From assembly GCF_000004075.3 (NCBI RefSeq), contig NC_026657.2:37000732-37064731 (forward strand): a stretch of DNA of 64,000 nt, written 5' to 3'. The DNA comes from Cucumis sativus (Eukaryota; Streptophyta; Magnoliopsida; Cucurbitales; Cucurbitaceae). This document shows positions 13,401 through 25,754 of the stretch, one piece after another (the first letter of the stretch is position 1; the number at the start of each line of letters is the position of its first letter). The notes beneath the pieces were generated by a model that was given only the letters and a program-made list of their open reading frames with translations, was not told where the DNA came from and searched no databases. Position numbers and translations under genes: made by a program.

Positions 13401-14751
13401 ACATTATAACTCAAACTATAAATGCTTTCTTACTCTTCTTTTACACCCTCATGATTCATATTTATGATTTAAGAACACGTTTGTACGTGAAAACATATGT
13501 ATCTCACTTTAACTCAAATAGTTGTATTGAATCAATTGATCATGTGATAAATCGTTTAAATATATATTCATCGTTAGGTTGTGATGTTTCATATCTATGG
13601 TCTACATCACACTCATACATGGAAAAAAAATACATTGTTTCAATTAAAATAGTTTGTAATGAGATGGAAGATTGACTATCCTTTCAAATATAATATTTCA
13701 CATATGTGGTTGACATCTCACACAAATACACAAAAAATGTTGCTTGGATAATCAACTAGCTCGCTCGCTAAGGACGATGAACATAATATGAACTATATTT
13801 GTGTTTACATTTAGTATATAGATATAGATTATTACTTTATCGTACGTTCGAGAGATATCAAACACATTCAAACCTAGAAAATTGCACATATTTACTAAAA
13901 TTTGAAGGTAATGTCTGAAAATGTTTTGTTGTGTTAAAAATTAAGATATAACTATTTCAAGTCATCAACGTTTATGCATTTGTTTTCTCTTTTTTTTTTA
14001 GCTGACAATTTTAGAGTATCGAAAATATTTCAAAAGAGAAAAAACTTGGTATCAAACATTGTCATTTTGGTATTTTGTTTTTAATTTTTAAGTTATTATT
14101 ATTATTTTGCAAAAAAAATTAGGAGTACGAAATTAGGTTATCTATTAAAATTAAAAGTATTTTTTTTTATTACATACTATGGATGAGAATCGAATCTTCC
14201 ATATGGAAGGTCATTCCAATTATCCTATTACAAATTTAAAGGTACTTTTCGGTTTAAATTTTATTTCTTCAAAATGTATTCTAAAACGTTATACTGTTTT
14301 ATATTGTTAATGTAATTTTCAATTCTTTTAATCAACCAATATAATATTTAAGACGAGAATAGATTCCTTAAACGTATCTTTTCAATTTGATTGGAAAAGA
14401 AAACGTTATTGTCAATGAGCGATAGACTCTATCTTCTATCAATGCTATGAGTGTAACATTAGGATGATAAATTTTGTGTGTGTATATACAAACTATATGT
14501 ATATATATATATATAGCAGTCAAATTTATGATTAATGAATGTTATGAGTGTAACACTATCTCTATTTTGCAAGTATTGACCACGAAAGAAAATTGATTAA
14601 TGAGAAGAAAAGTCATGAAAATGTAGTCATTGTGATGGTGTTGTTTACAAAATTTTCCACATTAGCAAATGAGCTAATTTAGACTAAAATGTTAAAACGT
14701 AGAAATTGTATGGTTGAATGAGAGTCAAGTTTAAGACCGCATGCATCAAAC

Positions 14752-15219
14752 ATGGGCCTTGGCCCACATTTTAGCTACCCAAAAGAACAGTACAAAAACA
14801 TGGGCCTAAACAGTCACACATATGGGCTTCAAAATCAAAACAACACGCAACCCCGAAGGAGGGAAGGAGTCAGCAAAAACGTGTAATTAGATAAGAAAAC
14901 ACCAAAAATAAATATTCAAGAAGATTCCTTTTTTCTAAAACCCACTTCCAATTATAGTCAACGCCCAAATGTGGATTACCAAAATCAGTGGGCAAATTAC
15001 ATAAATCATAAAACCAGGATATTTAATAACAATCTATCCTATCGTTATCAATTAATAAAATCCCCACCAAAGCCTTTAACACCTTCGTTAAAATCACCAT
15101 AAATGAAGCCAATCAAATAAAATGTAATATTATAAAGTTTTAGATAAGATCGGAGCCAAAAGGAGATAAAGACACACTGCTCGCCAGACCCCAACTTTGT
15201 AATTCATTTTATATATATT
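14752..15219 (+). promoter_or_regulatory. Site II motifs and TATA box ahead of the 144-aa gene
   Basis: TGGGCCTTGGCCCA at 14753-14766 is a palindromic pair of site II elements; further copies are at about 14801 (TGGGCC) and 14823 (TGGGCT). A TATA-like TTTATATATATT lies at about 15208-15219, roughly 85 bases before the ATG at 15301. Site II elements are typical of plant genes active in growing cells. The link to the downstream gene is inferred from distance and orientation. Confidence 0.45.
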
Positions 15220-15300
15220 GTTGCTTCTTCCTACTAGCAAACCATATCTCATTTACATATCTTTCGAATTAAGAAAAATAAAAAGTTTGGTATTTGAGTG

Positions 15301-16060
15301 ATGGGTTCTTTAATGGCTGGTTGGGATTCCCCTACTACTGATCCCCAAGAAGGTAACTAATTAAATTCTGTTTCCATTTCAATTTTAAATTCATTACCTC
15401 TGAGGTTTTTTTTTTAATTTTATAATTTCTTTTTCGGTTTGTTAAAATTAATTTTTGGAATGGTTATCAGTGAGTCATCGGAGGAATAAGTCGTTGACAA
15501 AAGAGGAAATTGAAGCGTTTTGGAAAACGAAGAAACAAGTGCATGAAGAACATCTGAGAGCAATTTTAAGTCCATTTGAGACATTGGAGGTATATAAAGA
15601 TTGGGAGTTTTAATTTCTTCATCTTTAATTCTTTTTGGATTTCAATTATAAATTAACTAACTATGGAGCTATGTGAATATGGCAGGAAAAAGAAAAGGGA
15701 AATATTGGAAATAATCTACAGAGATCAGCGTCTATGCCTCCATTCAATACAAGGAAGGGTTTACGGGAGAATATGAAATCTGAAACTAACTTAGAAAAGC
15801 CCGAGAAAAATCCCTGGTAATTAATTATGTGTCTATATATATATATATACATATACTAAAATGAATGAAAATGATCTAAATAAGAAAAATATAACAAAAG
15901 TTGACATTGTAAGTTGAAATTTAACAGGTGGAGAAGAAGTAACTGGGCGTTTCTAAACGAACCACCGGAGACAGAAGGGTCCGGTAACAGCTACGTGTCG
16001 CAGTTCCACGTCGCAAACATGGCGGCTTCCAGACTTGGTCGTGGTGGCGTTAGTGCTTAA
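15301..16060 (+). CDS. Conserved plant protein of unknown function, 144 aa
   Basis: Four exons join in frame: 15301-15352, 15471-15589, 15686-15816 and 15928-16060. All junctions are GT-AG, and introns 1 and 3 split codons cleanly. The product starts MGSLMAGWDSP, has a charged helix (SLTKEEIEAFWKTKK, residues 25-39), a middle part with RSASMPP, a Trp-rich PWWRRSNWAFLNEPPE block (about 100-115) and ends in a short Ala/Gly/Arg tail. No signal peptide or membrane span is visible. I recognise this as the type of small soluble protein found widely in land plants without an assigned role, and I do not assign one. Short exons hid it from simple frame scans. The clean splicing, codon phase and a TATA-like box about 85 bases upstream support a real gene. 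Confidence 0.8.
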
Positions 16061-17639
16061 GCAGCGATGCTACTTTTTTTAATCTTTCGTTGCGTCGGTG
16101 ACGGAGTCGGAGTGGGTGGGGATGTGATTGTAAATGAAGAAAAAACAAAATTAAAAGGTTTGGTTGTAAAGTTATATTAGAATTTTTATGAATTTCAGTG
16201 GACGGTTTGTAAATTATTATGGGTATTTTCTTCTAAATTAGAGTGTGTATTTTGGTTGGATTTGAAGGGGGTGTGTGTGAGTGTTTGATGTATATATATA
16301 AAATTTAAAATTATTGTTGTTGTTATTTTAGTTGAGTTATTAAAAATGGGGTAAATTTCAATTTTTACCTATACAATTTGTGACCACATTATTTTTTCCT
16401 TTGTTAAGTATTGTAATTTATATTTGGTTATCTGCTAATTTAAAATCACACTCCATCCTCAAATGTTGTGACAAAAATGGGTGCATTTTTTTATATAAAA
16501 AAGATTAGCTTTTAGATCCACTACGCCATGGGTGTGTTTTGTTACAATTTTGCATGGTAATTAAGCATTTAAATAAGTTAGCTTATTGATTACCTATGAT
16601 TATGATTATGATTATTATTATGTGTAAGTTGATTTAAAAGTGGTTAGAGATTTGGTGTTCCTAAAATCATTTCCTTTTTCTTTTTTCTTTTTGTTGGTCT
16701 GTCTGTCTCATGAAATATCAGTGTAGAATGCGCCTATTTGCACATTAGTTTATTTCCTTATTTGAAAATTCATGTATATTTATTAATACTCTTCTTACAT
16801 TCTTTTTCATTTTATTTAAGCTCTCTACATTTTGATTTCCTTTTATTTATATTTTTAAAAGCAAGTTGTGTTTTTGCTAAAGGTTGCTATTTTGGAGCCC
16901 AAGCAATTTTGAAGAATTTTTGGGTTTATCTTTACTTGCAAAAGCGGACTTCTTTTACGTTTTTAAAATGTAAAAAACTATTATTCTTGGCAGCTGTCAT
17001 TGAAGCTCTTCAATAATGTCAAACTTGTTAACGGTCGATATATTTATTAAGGAGTCAGAAGGTCACGTGCCTAAATTTTGCTTATGCTGTAGTAGTTGTG
17101 CCCACTGCACAACTTCTTGTAATAATTGTTCTTTTAAATATCAATAATTTTTTTCTTCAAATATCAAATTTCTTCCTAGTTATTACAAAATAGATTTTAT
17201 TCAAAACATCAATAAATTTCTTTTCTCAAATATCAATAATTTGTTTTTCTAAATATCAAATTTCTTCCTAAATTTTAAATGATTTCCTAAAAGAAAGATA
17301 TCAAATTTCATCCTAAATTTGAACGACTTTCTAAAAAGAAAATAATTTAATTTCATAAATGAAAGATAATTTGATTTCCTAAAAAAAGATAATTTGATTC
17401 CCTAAAAGGAATTTTTTTAAAAAAAAAGAGTAAAAAAACTCATATATAATTCTAACTTATCTCCTAGACCTTATTTGTTATCTAACACAAAAAATTAAAA
17501 AAATGCAACAAAATCAAAGATCCAAACTTTCACTCCTCACCAATATTCCATGAAAAATGTATTATTGTTTCTTTTTTCTTTTCTTTTTTGTATGCAAATT
17601 TTAAATTCACATATTTACATTACAAAAAAAATCGCGTGA

Positions 17640-17960
17640 AAATTGTCAGTCTTTCTTTATTGCTACAAATGTAGTTAATGTTATTGGAGCATTAGTGAAA
17701 CGTCGAGATAGTATTTTAACATTTTTAGTGTGTTTATTATATAGTGCCCGATGCTCCTCTATGTAAAATTTCTAGATCCGTCACTGATGTTAACGTTTTA
17801 TAAACGTTAAGGATACAAATTTTCATGACAGTTAAAAACCGTCAAGAGTATGAATATTCATAACAATTTAAAACCGTAAAAATTATGAGTGTTTATGACA
17901 TGATGTACTTTTTTATGACATTTGAAAACCGTCAAACATGTTTTGATTTTTTTTAAAAAA
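17640..17960. repeat. Short inverted motifs with ACCGTCA ends
   Basis: A perfect 9-bp-arm palindrome, TTAACGTTT then AAACGTTAA, sits at 17790-17810. Three related units follow: GACAGTTAAAAACCGTC, AATTTAAAACCGTAA and GACATTTGAAAACCGTCA, spaced by 40-75 bases. Repeated short inverted motifs with a (T/A)AAAACCGTCA core resemble the subterminal repeats of plant CACTA-type DNA transposons. No transposase frame or CACTA terminus is visible, so this may be a fragment or a non-autonomous derivative. Confidence 0.35.
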
Positions 17961-19990
17961 ATTATAATTCAATTATATTTTTGTTCGTGTATTGTGCTCT
18001 CATAGTCTTGTATAATGGTCAAATAACAGTTTCATAAATATATATGAACAACGATATTCATCAAATATACCTTCAAAACTCAAACATATATAAATAAAAC
18101 CTTTTTACATATATATGAATATTTCACATCATTTACAAAAATAATATAAATAATTTCATCAGTTGCCATGAATTCAACTCAACATCCTAATTAACTTAAC
18201 TTATCTCAAAACTATCTAGCTATAATAAATCTAATCTCAAAAGTATACTAATTATAAACATTTTTTGGAGCTTGATTGACACCTCTTGTTTCACCTTCCC
18301 ATCGACGATGACGACAATGTTATCATTTGGCTTCAACCATTTTTCGATCTACATATTCAAGCATTTCAAGATTTGGATTGAATTTTGAAAACACTTTCTA
18401 AGATATAGACAACAAAACATATAAATTAATATGTGGAAGTGATGTTTATAGACTAATTTTCAAAATCCAAAAAAAAAAAATGGTTAATTACCAAACTTTT
18501 CACTTATAAAAAGTACATAGAAGGCGAGGTCTAAAATTATTAGATTGTGCAACTACTAGCAAAAATTTGCAAAAGCTTAACAACTTTAAAGGTCCGTATT
18601 TGTGAGGAACTGAAAGCATGAGTTTCTCATTCCAAACTAGATTCAAGTTACTCTTTATCATCGTTGTTTTAGTAGTCTTTCAACAACAAAAATAATTGAC
18701 ATATGTAAATCTATGTGATTAAGAAGTTTTTTTTTGCTATCATATAGATTTTTATTGTGTTTTCTAAATCGTCTTCATGTTCACTAATTACTACCACACT
18801 TCGAGGAAAATCTAAAGTGACGATCAATCACTAATTATCGGATCTCACACCCCTCCAAGAGGCGCTATTAGACAATAAGTTTTTTCGTGTATTAAAATTT
18901 TAAAATTGCAAAAATTAATAAATGGTTTAGTAACTTATATGGTCAAATTCCTTCCCTAAATGATAATTTTTTATTATTATAATTAGAATAAAAAAAGTTA
19001 AGGCTTTTAATTAGTTTCAATATAAAATGGAAAAACTCTTAGGCTTCTGGTGGGGATTTTATTAATAAAGTTGAACAAACAATAAGACTAAATTTTAAAT
19101 TATGTGAACCAAAAATTTTCATTTAACCAAGAATTAAAAAAGGTTGAATTGTTGAACAAAAATTCATGAAATTGTCAATTATTTGGGTGTTGCTTCTTAG
19201 TGGGAAAGTTTCCATTTTCTATGTGAAAAGCAGGATAAGGTCCCTCACTTTCAACTTCTTTATAAAATAGAAAAAATATCTAATGCTTCTTCTCTCCATT
19301 TTCTATGGTCACATAATAATCCAATGTGATATATAGTATTCCAATTATTGACCTAAATAAGAAAATACATTTTATGAAACAGACACCAAAACCATTTCTC
19401 AATTGTATCTTCCTTTATATTAAGATTCTCCATTCCTCATGTTTACTTTTGAAAATTATTTTTAAAGTTATCCCATCTAATTATCCAAAAAAAGAAAATT
19501 TTGAGAAACAAAACCCAAAATATGAAGAAAGTTAATTAGTGAGATAAAATTTGAGTAAGTCCATACTTAGAATGGACACGTACTGTAAAACATTATCCTT
19601 TTACAAAAATATGTCTTTCACTTGCATTCACTATTTTGGCACTCCACCTCCTAATACTGCTTAAAAAAAATAAGAAAAGCTTGTGTGTTGCACTTTATTA
19701 TACTTGCAAAAAAAGAAAATATTTCAACTCCACAAAACTTGTATTTGAATTGGTTTTAGAAAGTTAAATTGTATTCTGTAGGAGGGCGGTTAAAAAAAAG
19801 TCATTCCATGTGATTGTGTAAGATGCATACATTTTACCAATTTGTTATGCTTTAGTATACGTGTTTGTTAAATTTTATTTTATTTTACCGAAAAAGGGGT
19901 TAAATTTTGGTTATAATCACTCTCGTGCTCCTAAAATCAATCCAAAAAGCAGCCGAGTATAGACTTGTTAGTGTTGATTCCGAAAACAGT

Positions 19991-20072
19991 TGGGCCTAGG
20001 GGCCCATCCAACATTCTAAGTGCCCAGTCATGGGCTCGGCCCTAAACATTGGACTACAACACCCATGTAGGT
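19991..20072. promoter_or_regulatory. Site II cluster without a nearby gene
   Basis: TGGGCCTAGGGGCCCA at 19991-20006 is a near-palindromic pair of TGGGCC motifs, followed by TGGGCTCGGCCC at about 20031. These are TCP-type site II elements. I found no gene on either side within several kilobases. Confidence 0.3.
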
Positions 20073-21999
20073 CAGTAGGTGTTACCTTAGCGAAAAGGAA
20101 ACCCACATTTTTATAATGAATAATAACATAAGAATAAACTACACCAATCTTTTATTCCACTAATTATTAGCATAGGGCTCTCCATGAATAAAATACACCC
20201 TCATGATTAACAAATAATAATAACAATAATCTCAGGTCTCTCTCTCTCATAAGCATCTGTTGAAAGACTATATGAACAAAAGAAACAACTCCAAAAGAAC
20301 ATATTCATTCTCACCCTAATTGACATACTCAAAAGGAGAAAGATAAAGATATTGAAGAATTTTTTTTGTCTTGAATGATAAAACTTAAAAGGTTGTGTCT
20401 TTACTTAAAGCTGTCACCTAATTGGCTGCTGAAATCCCAATGAAAGCCATTGGATGCATATATCTATGGTGTGTGTATGAGTGCAAAATGATGGTCAAAT
20501 AAAACATGTCACTTTCATATTCAATACCTTTGTAAAGTTAAACACACACAAAAATATGGAAGTATGATAACAAAAGGTTGAAAATTTGAAGAAGGTCTTA
20601 AATCACCAAATCAGTCCAAAAACATAAGGTAATGGATAATGATAGATTTAGTATAATACATAACACTCCCTATCACCCCCAAATTTGAGATACAAAAGAA
20701 GAGTTAAGTAAGTATAAATCAAAATGGAAAGAAAACAAGAAATGCAAGAGTTTGAACATATGACTAATAATTAATTCCCCTCCTTCCTCCTTCCTCCTTC
20801 TCATCATTATTTTCTTCCTCTTTCACCATTTCCAATTTCCGTTCTTTTCCTTTTTCTTTTTTCACGATTAGATGTTAATTAAGAGTTAAGAGTTAGAAAT
20901 AATAATGGAAGAGAAAAGAGGGACAAAAGCTGATTCAGTCATCCCGAGTCCCCACCCACCACCGCCGCTGCCTTTTTTTCCCCTTAATTTCCTTTTCCTT
21001 TTAAATAGAAATAGAAAAAGAAAAACATATAAAGGGTTTAAAATTAAAATATATAATTTAGTTGAAATAAGGTATTTTAAAATTGATGGTGAGGTCAGGG
21101 GCTATGGCCGACCCCATCCCCTACTGGCTACTCCCCACCAAGTTCTCTTTATCAAATATGTCATTTTTTTTTTCATTTAAATATTATGACGACATTTTGT
21201 TCCACTCTCTATTTTACACCATTAAATTAATTTAAAGTTTTTTAATTTTAATTTATTAATAGAATAAAAGTAAGGGGTGCAATAGCATGGAGCACGCAGT
21301 TAGAGAAGAGGTGGCATTATATTGATTGTGAAAGAAAGTATAATATGAAATGATTGGTGATTTGGAATGAGAAGGAGGATGGCAAAAGTTTGGTATAATT
21401 GAAGCATTGATAACTATTTTGAACACGGTCTCTGGGTCCCTTTTGTTTGTCTTTCCAGATGTCCAATTATTGTGTTTCCATGGCTTCCTCCTCTCAGATT
21501 CATCTCCACTCATAAACCTTATCAAATTTATGTATCCCATCCCAAACACTTCTTATCACTCTTTATATCCACCCTTTCTTATCTCATCCCCAAACACCCT
21601 ATATCTCTCTTTTAATTTTGAAAATAAGTCTGATTGGAAAAATTAGGATCCTCACGTAGATAACTTTTTCAAAACCAATCTTTATAAAAATAAGTTAGTT
21701 TAGGATAAACACTTTAAATGTTTGATGTACTACCACTTACTAACATGTATAATTCTTAAAATGGTTAAAATACTTTCAAAAGTTATCTACCTCACTTTTG
21801 TTATGTGTTGTTGTGACTACCACTGCCCTTCAATAGTCCCCCTTGACCTCTATCACAAGCGGTTACCTTACCTTCTCTTCACAAACTTTAACTTTAACCA
21901 TACGAACTCCAATGACTAATATTATTTTAAAATACCTAGTTCATAACATTTTATAATTTTCCTTTACACTAATTTGACATTAATCTTCAGACGAGGGTT

Positions 22000-23091
22000 T
22001 ATCTCAAGCCTTAGCCTCTCTTGTCCTCAAATTGCTCATAATGATCTCATTGATGACCACTTTCTCGTCGTGCCGGTAGGAAGTGTCCTTTTTCATGGAT
22101 TTCACTCTAGCAAATGACTAGGTCATCACTGGTAGGAGGTTGGAGAAAACATATGGAGTTGGGTTGGTTCACCAAGCCTTTGATAGGGTCTTTTGCAGCT
22201 TTTTGTTTCTTGTGACAGTATCATACTCGAGTCATGTGTGGTCATGTACTTCAATGGTGGCTTCCCTCATTAAGTTTGAACTCTCCATTGCCTACCTCGG
22301 CTCCCTTGTATTGGGCTTTAGGTTGTGTGTAGTTTCATCCTCCTCATTTAGGTTTTTCCATTTGAATGCACATCTTGGAGCCATCAATAAGGTAGGATTC
22401 ATTTATGTGGCACACATGCTTAGCCTAGTTGGTTATTGTCAACCTCAGTAGCTTTAAGTTGACAACTGTTCCCTGTAGATGACACCAAATGTTGGCACTC
22501 GAATCTTGCATGTTCCTCACATTGTCACGAACCCCTTGTGGGGCTTCATCTCAGACTTGTTTTTTTTCCAGTCTAGTTTGGTTCTTGCTTTCTAAGCTAC
22601 CTGTATGAAAGATTCTTACACTGGTGTGTTGTTGAGCCCTATACTTTGATACTTGTATTAGTACAAGAAGAACTCAAGTAAATACACTAAAGAGTAAGAT
22701 CATAGCTCTCATTTGGAGATTACTTGTGTTTTTTTTTTTTCATTTTGGTTGGGGTTGGTGAATAAGTGTGTTTATAATTATGACATTCCTTTGATAGTTT
22801 TATAGCATTCAAAGCTACAAGAGACTATTCCTTTGATAGTTTTATAGCATTCAAAGCTACAAGAGACTAGAGTGACACATCTCATTAATTTACTTTCTTT
22901 TGATATCTATTTATTAGTTCTACTGGTCAACCTAATTTCTGAGACTCTAACTTTTCCTTTTTGGAACACACGTTCTCCTATGTCACCTCCTAGTTTTCCT
23001 TAGGCTTGGGTCACTCTCGTGGATTTTGAGTTATATGTCTAAACCAGCCCTCAGAATACTTTGTCACCCTCAATCCTTCACCTATATAACA
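22000..23091 (-). mobile_element. LTR-retrotransposon remnant: LTR and primer-binding site
   Basis: Read on the minus strand, a segment from 23091 to 22490 begins TGTTATATAGG and ends CGAGTGCCAACA, giving TGTT...AACA termini about 600 bp apart. Directly after it comes TTTGGTGTCATCTACAGGGA (minus strand, about 22489-22470). This closely resembles the TTTGGCGCCGTCTGTGGGA primer-binding-site region of many plant gypsy elements. The following 480 bases carry broken frames, as expected of decayed gag. The match of LTR end plus primer site is the evidence; a second LTR was not found, so the element looks truncated. Confidence 0.45.
22785..22868. repeat. Perfect 42-bp tandem duplication
   Basis: A 42-base unit beginning ATTCCTTTGATAG and ending CAAGAGACT occurs twice, head to tail, at 22785-22826 and 22827-22868, with no mismatch. 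It lies inside the LTR remnant. The perfect identity suggests a recent duplication. Confidence 0.9.
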
Positions 23092-24044
23092 ATTTTATGG
23101 TAATAGAATTTTCTTTCAAAATTAAATTTAGGTTAATGTAAGCAAACCTTTTAATTCATTCAAAATGTCATAGAAGGTTGTTGTCTTTATTTATGTCTTT
23201 TTCGTTTCTTGAGAATAATGGAATACATAAATTGTGCAAATTATGATTTACGAGGTTGAAGCTTAACTTTACAATAATACTTATCAGGGCAAAGTGCACT
23301 CTTGGTCTCTTAAGTTTCAAATTGATATCTATTTAGTACTTGATGTTTCAAAAGATACAATTTAGATAAAAAATACATCATCATGTTATTCAACATGAAG
23401 AAGATGAAAACAATTAAACGTCGAATTAAAGAATTCAAATAGATTGAATCCAACAATAGCCTACTTCCATGTTTAATTTAATCCAAAACTAAAATTTGGA
23501 CGATTATTATTATTTGTGTTTTTTTGGTTAGTCTTTTGAATGAACTCTATTGATTGGATTTGGAATGGAATTGGTGTGATGCAAAATTTTATCTCTTCTC
23601 CCCTTCGATAAAATCTACCAATTTTGGATCTCAGTTCTAAAAGTTTCCTCAACCACTAACAAAAAATTGTATAAGCTAAGTGATTTCTGGTTCAAAAGTC
23701 CATATTTGATGTGTTAGCAGAAAAGTGGTAAGTGCTTGTCCAAGAAGCAAATAACATGGATGAAGCCAAAGGGGAAGATGAGGTGACATTGTCGATAGCA
23801 ATGCGATGGCGGATGAGCGTATGCGTTGGAACACGATTCGAATTTGGGACTAAATATTTTTAATTATTTAACTTTTAATAGATTACTTTTGCTGTAAATG
23901 ACAAAGGAATTTTGGGGTTCCTTTTTCTTCATCTTATTTTGATCCATTAAGAAGGTATATATAACCAACTTAAATCCCACAATTAGAGGAATTTATAAAA
24001 TTGAAAAGTAAATTATACAACGGTTAGATTCCTAAAGTTCACAT

Positions 24045-25754
24045 ACAAATTGAAAATGCTCGACTTGGTCTAGTAGAAACTCAAACTGCTTCCTTAATTG
24101 CATCTCAAACAAAATGACAATCAACTTCAATGTGTTTGGTGTGTTCATGAAACACTGAATTGTGCGCCATATGTAATATAAACTTGCTATCACAAAAAAG
24201 AAGAATCACTTTCAACTATTTTAATTCACATGTAATGGAAGTCATAGAACGATATTTGACCTCGACAAAAGAACGAGCGACCGTATGTTGTTTCTTAGCC
24301 TTCCATGAAATTGAGGATTTGCCTAAAAACACAAACCAACAACTGATGGATCATGCTACCCAATCCGATCACACCAACCAGTTAGAGCCAACTCATGGTT
24401 GAAACGTAATAGAATTCTTTGGCCTAGAGATTTCTTCAAATTCCAAACAACTGATCATAAAGCAACATCTCAATGATCTTGCCTTGGTTGTTGCAAACGT
24501 TCACCAAGTAAGCTAAGTTCGAACGCGTGACTTCCAAATAAATTAAATGGCCAACCATTCGATGATAGGGCTCAATATCCGAGAGACAAGATCCTGTAGC
24601 ACATGCAACTAACCTAATAATCCAGTTTCTTATATGACATCAAGAGCATATTTTCAATCACATAAAAACATACTAGAAGGTGCATACATATAGCAACTTC
24701 AATACCAAAAAAATATTTGAGCTCGTTGAGATCCTTCGTATGGAAGCACTTGCTTAAATATGACTTGAAATTTGTTACCGCAGAAGAATCATTACCAGAA
24801 ATTATTAAAGCATTAGTAAACACTAAAACATTTAGTTGTATGGTCCTTTTAGTAGAAGTGAATAGTGAATAGTGAATAATCAAAATAGAACTGAACCAGA
24901 GAATCATACCCTTTTAAAGATGACACAAGCTTTGTGAGCTAATACGGAGGAGCTTCGCATAAACCATTTAATGATTTACAAAGACATCAAACTATAGTGG
25001 AATTAGTAGAATCCATAAGAGAGTTTCATATATACTTTTTCATCTAAGTCACTAGGAAGAAAAGCATTATGAACATGCATCTATAGTTAGAAAAGTTCAA
25101 CATCTATAGTTAGAAAATTTTAAACTGTCACCAATTTTGCAACGGGAGCATTTTTTTCATTATACTCAATCCCTTCAACTTGATGATTTCCAAAAATAAC
25201 TAATGTAGCCTTGAATCTCTCAAAGACTTCCATCCGAGTTATATTTAATCTTGTATACCCATCTACTTCCAAGAGCTTTCTTATCATAAGAAATTTTTTT
25301 CGTGGCCCCAAGTGCCGTTATCTTCTAAAGCACGAATTTTTGTTTGCATTGCAGTACGCCATCTAACATCCTTCATAGCATTTTTTGAGGATAATGGTTC
25401 AACACTTGTAGATAAATGTGCAAGGAAAACTTGGTCTTGTACTGTAAATTTGTCACAACTAACATAATGTGCTATAGGAAAAGGAACACTCGAGGGAGCA
25501 TGATAATTATGTGGTGAGAGTGAAGTGAGAGATGGACTTTTCTTGATAATTGTATGCAATAATCTTGCAATTTTAAATTTAACATTAGTTTTAACAAGAA
25601 CCTCATCAACCAACTGTGCCTCGTTAACATTAGTATCATTAGTAACCTCATCAGTCAATTGTGCCTCATTAACTTTACTATCAATAGTAACCTCACCAAC
25701 CCCCTCGAAAGATATGGAAGGAAGTTCCATATCTATTTTGTCACTGTCGGCCAT
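24045..25754 (-). mobile_element. Decayed Ty1/copia retrotransposon (pol remnant)
   Basis: On the minus strand, pieces of copia polyprotein appear in the right order but in shifting frames with stops. From high to low coordinates they are: the linker before reverse transcriptase (WRTAMQTKIRALEDNGTW, about 25330); the RT start (FKATLVIFGNHQVEGIEYNE and NAPVAKLVTV, about 25120-25210); HNAFLPSDLDEKVYMKL (about 25040); the RT end (LNVLVFTNALIISGND, then CFHTKDLNELKYFFGIEVA, about 24700-24850); and RNase H ([20 protein letters not shown], about 24130-24200). The catalytic YVDD-type motif reads FTNA, so the enzyme could not work. No LTRs were identified at its ends. It is an old, dead copy. Confidence 0.85.

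Larger units (their letters stand above)
3886..15207. other. Gene-poor spacer of about 11 kb
   Basis: I find no exon chain with coding character here. The open frames are short, full of Phe/Ile/Lys/Asn, and start and stop at random. The first 350 bases are more GC-rich and are probably the tubby promoter. Other contents are G-box motifs at 7078-7590, an (AT)n microsatellite at 8839, a MITE-like hairpin near 11.5 kb, a promoter-like island at 13.14-13.40 kb, and site II motifs at about 14.75 kb belonging to the next gene. Confidence 0.55.

Noticed and set aside
12990..13409. Overlapping frames on both strands
   Set aside because: They overlap each other in several registers and look like chance frames through a promoter-like, pyrimidine-rich tract.
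22140..22451. 103-codon plus-strand frame
   Set aside because: It runs antisense to the internal region of a minus-strand LTR-element remnant, and no protein family is recognisable.
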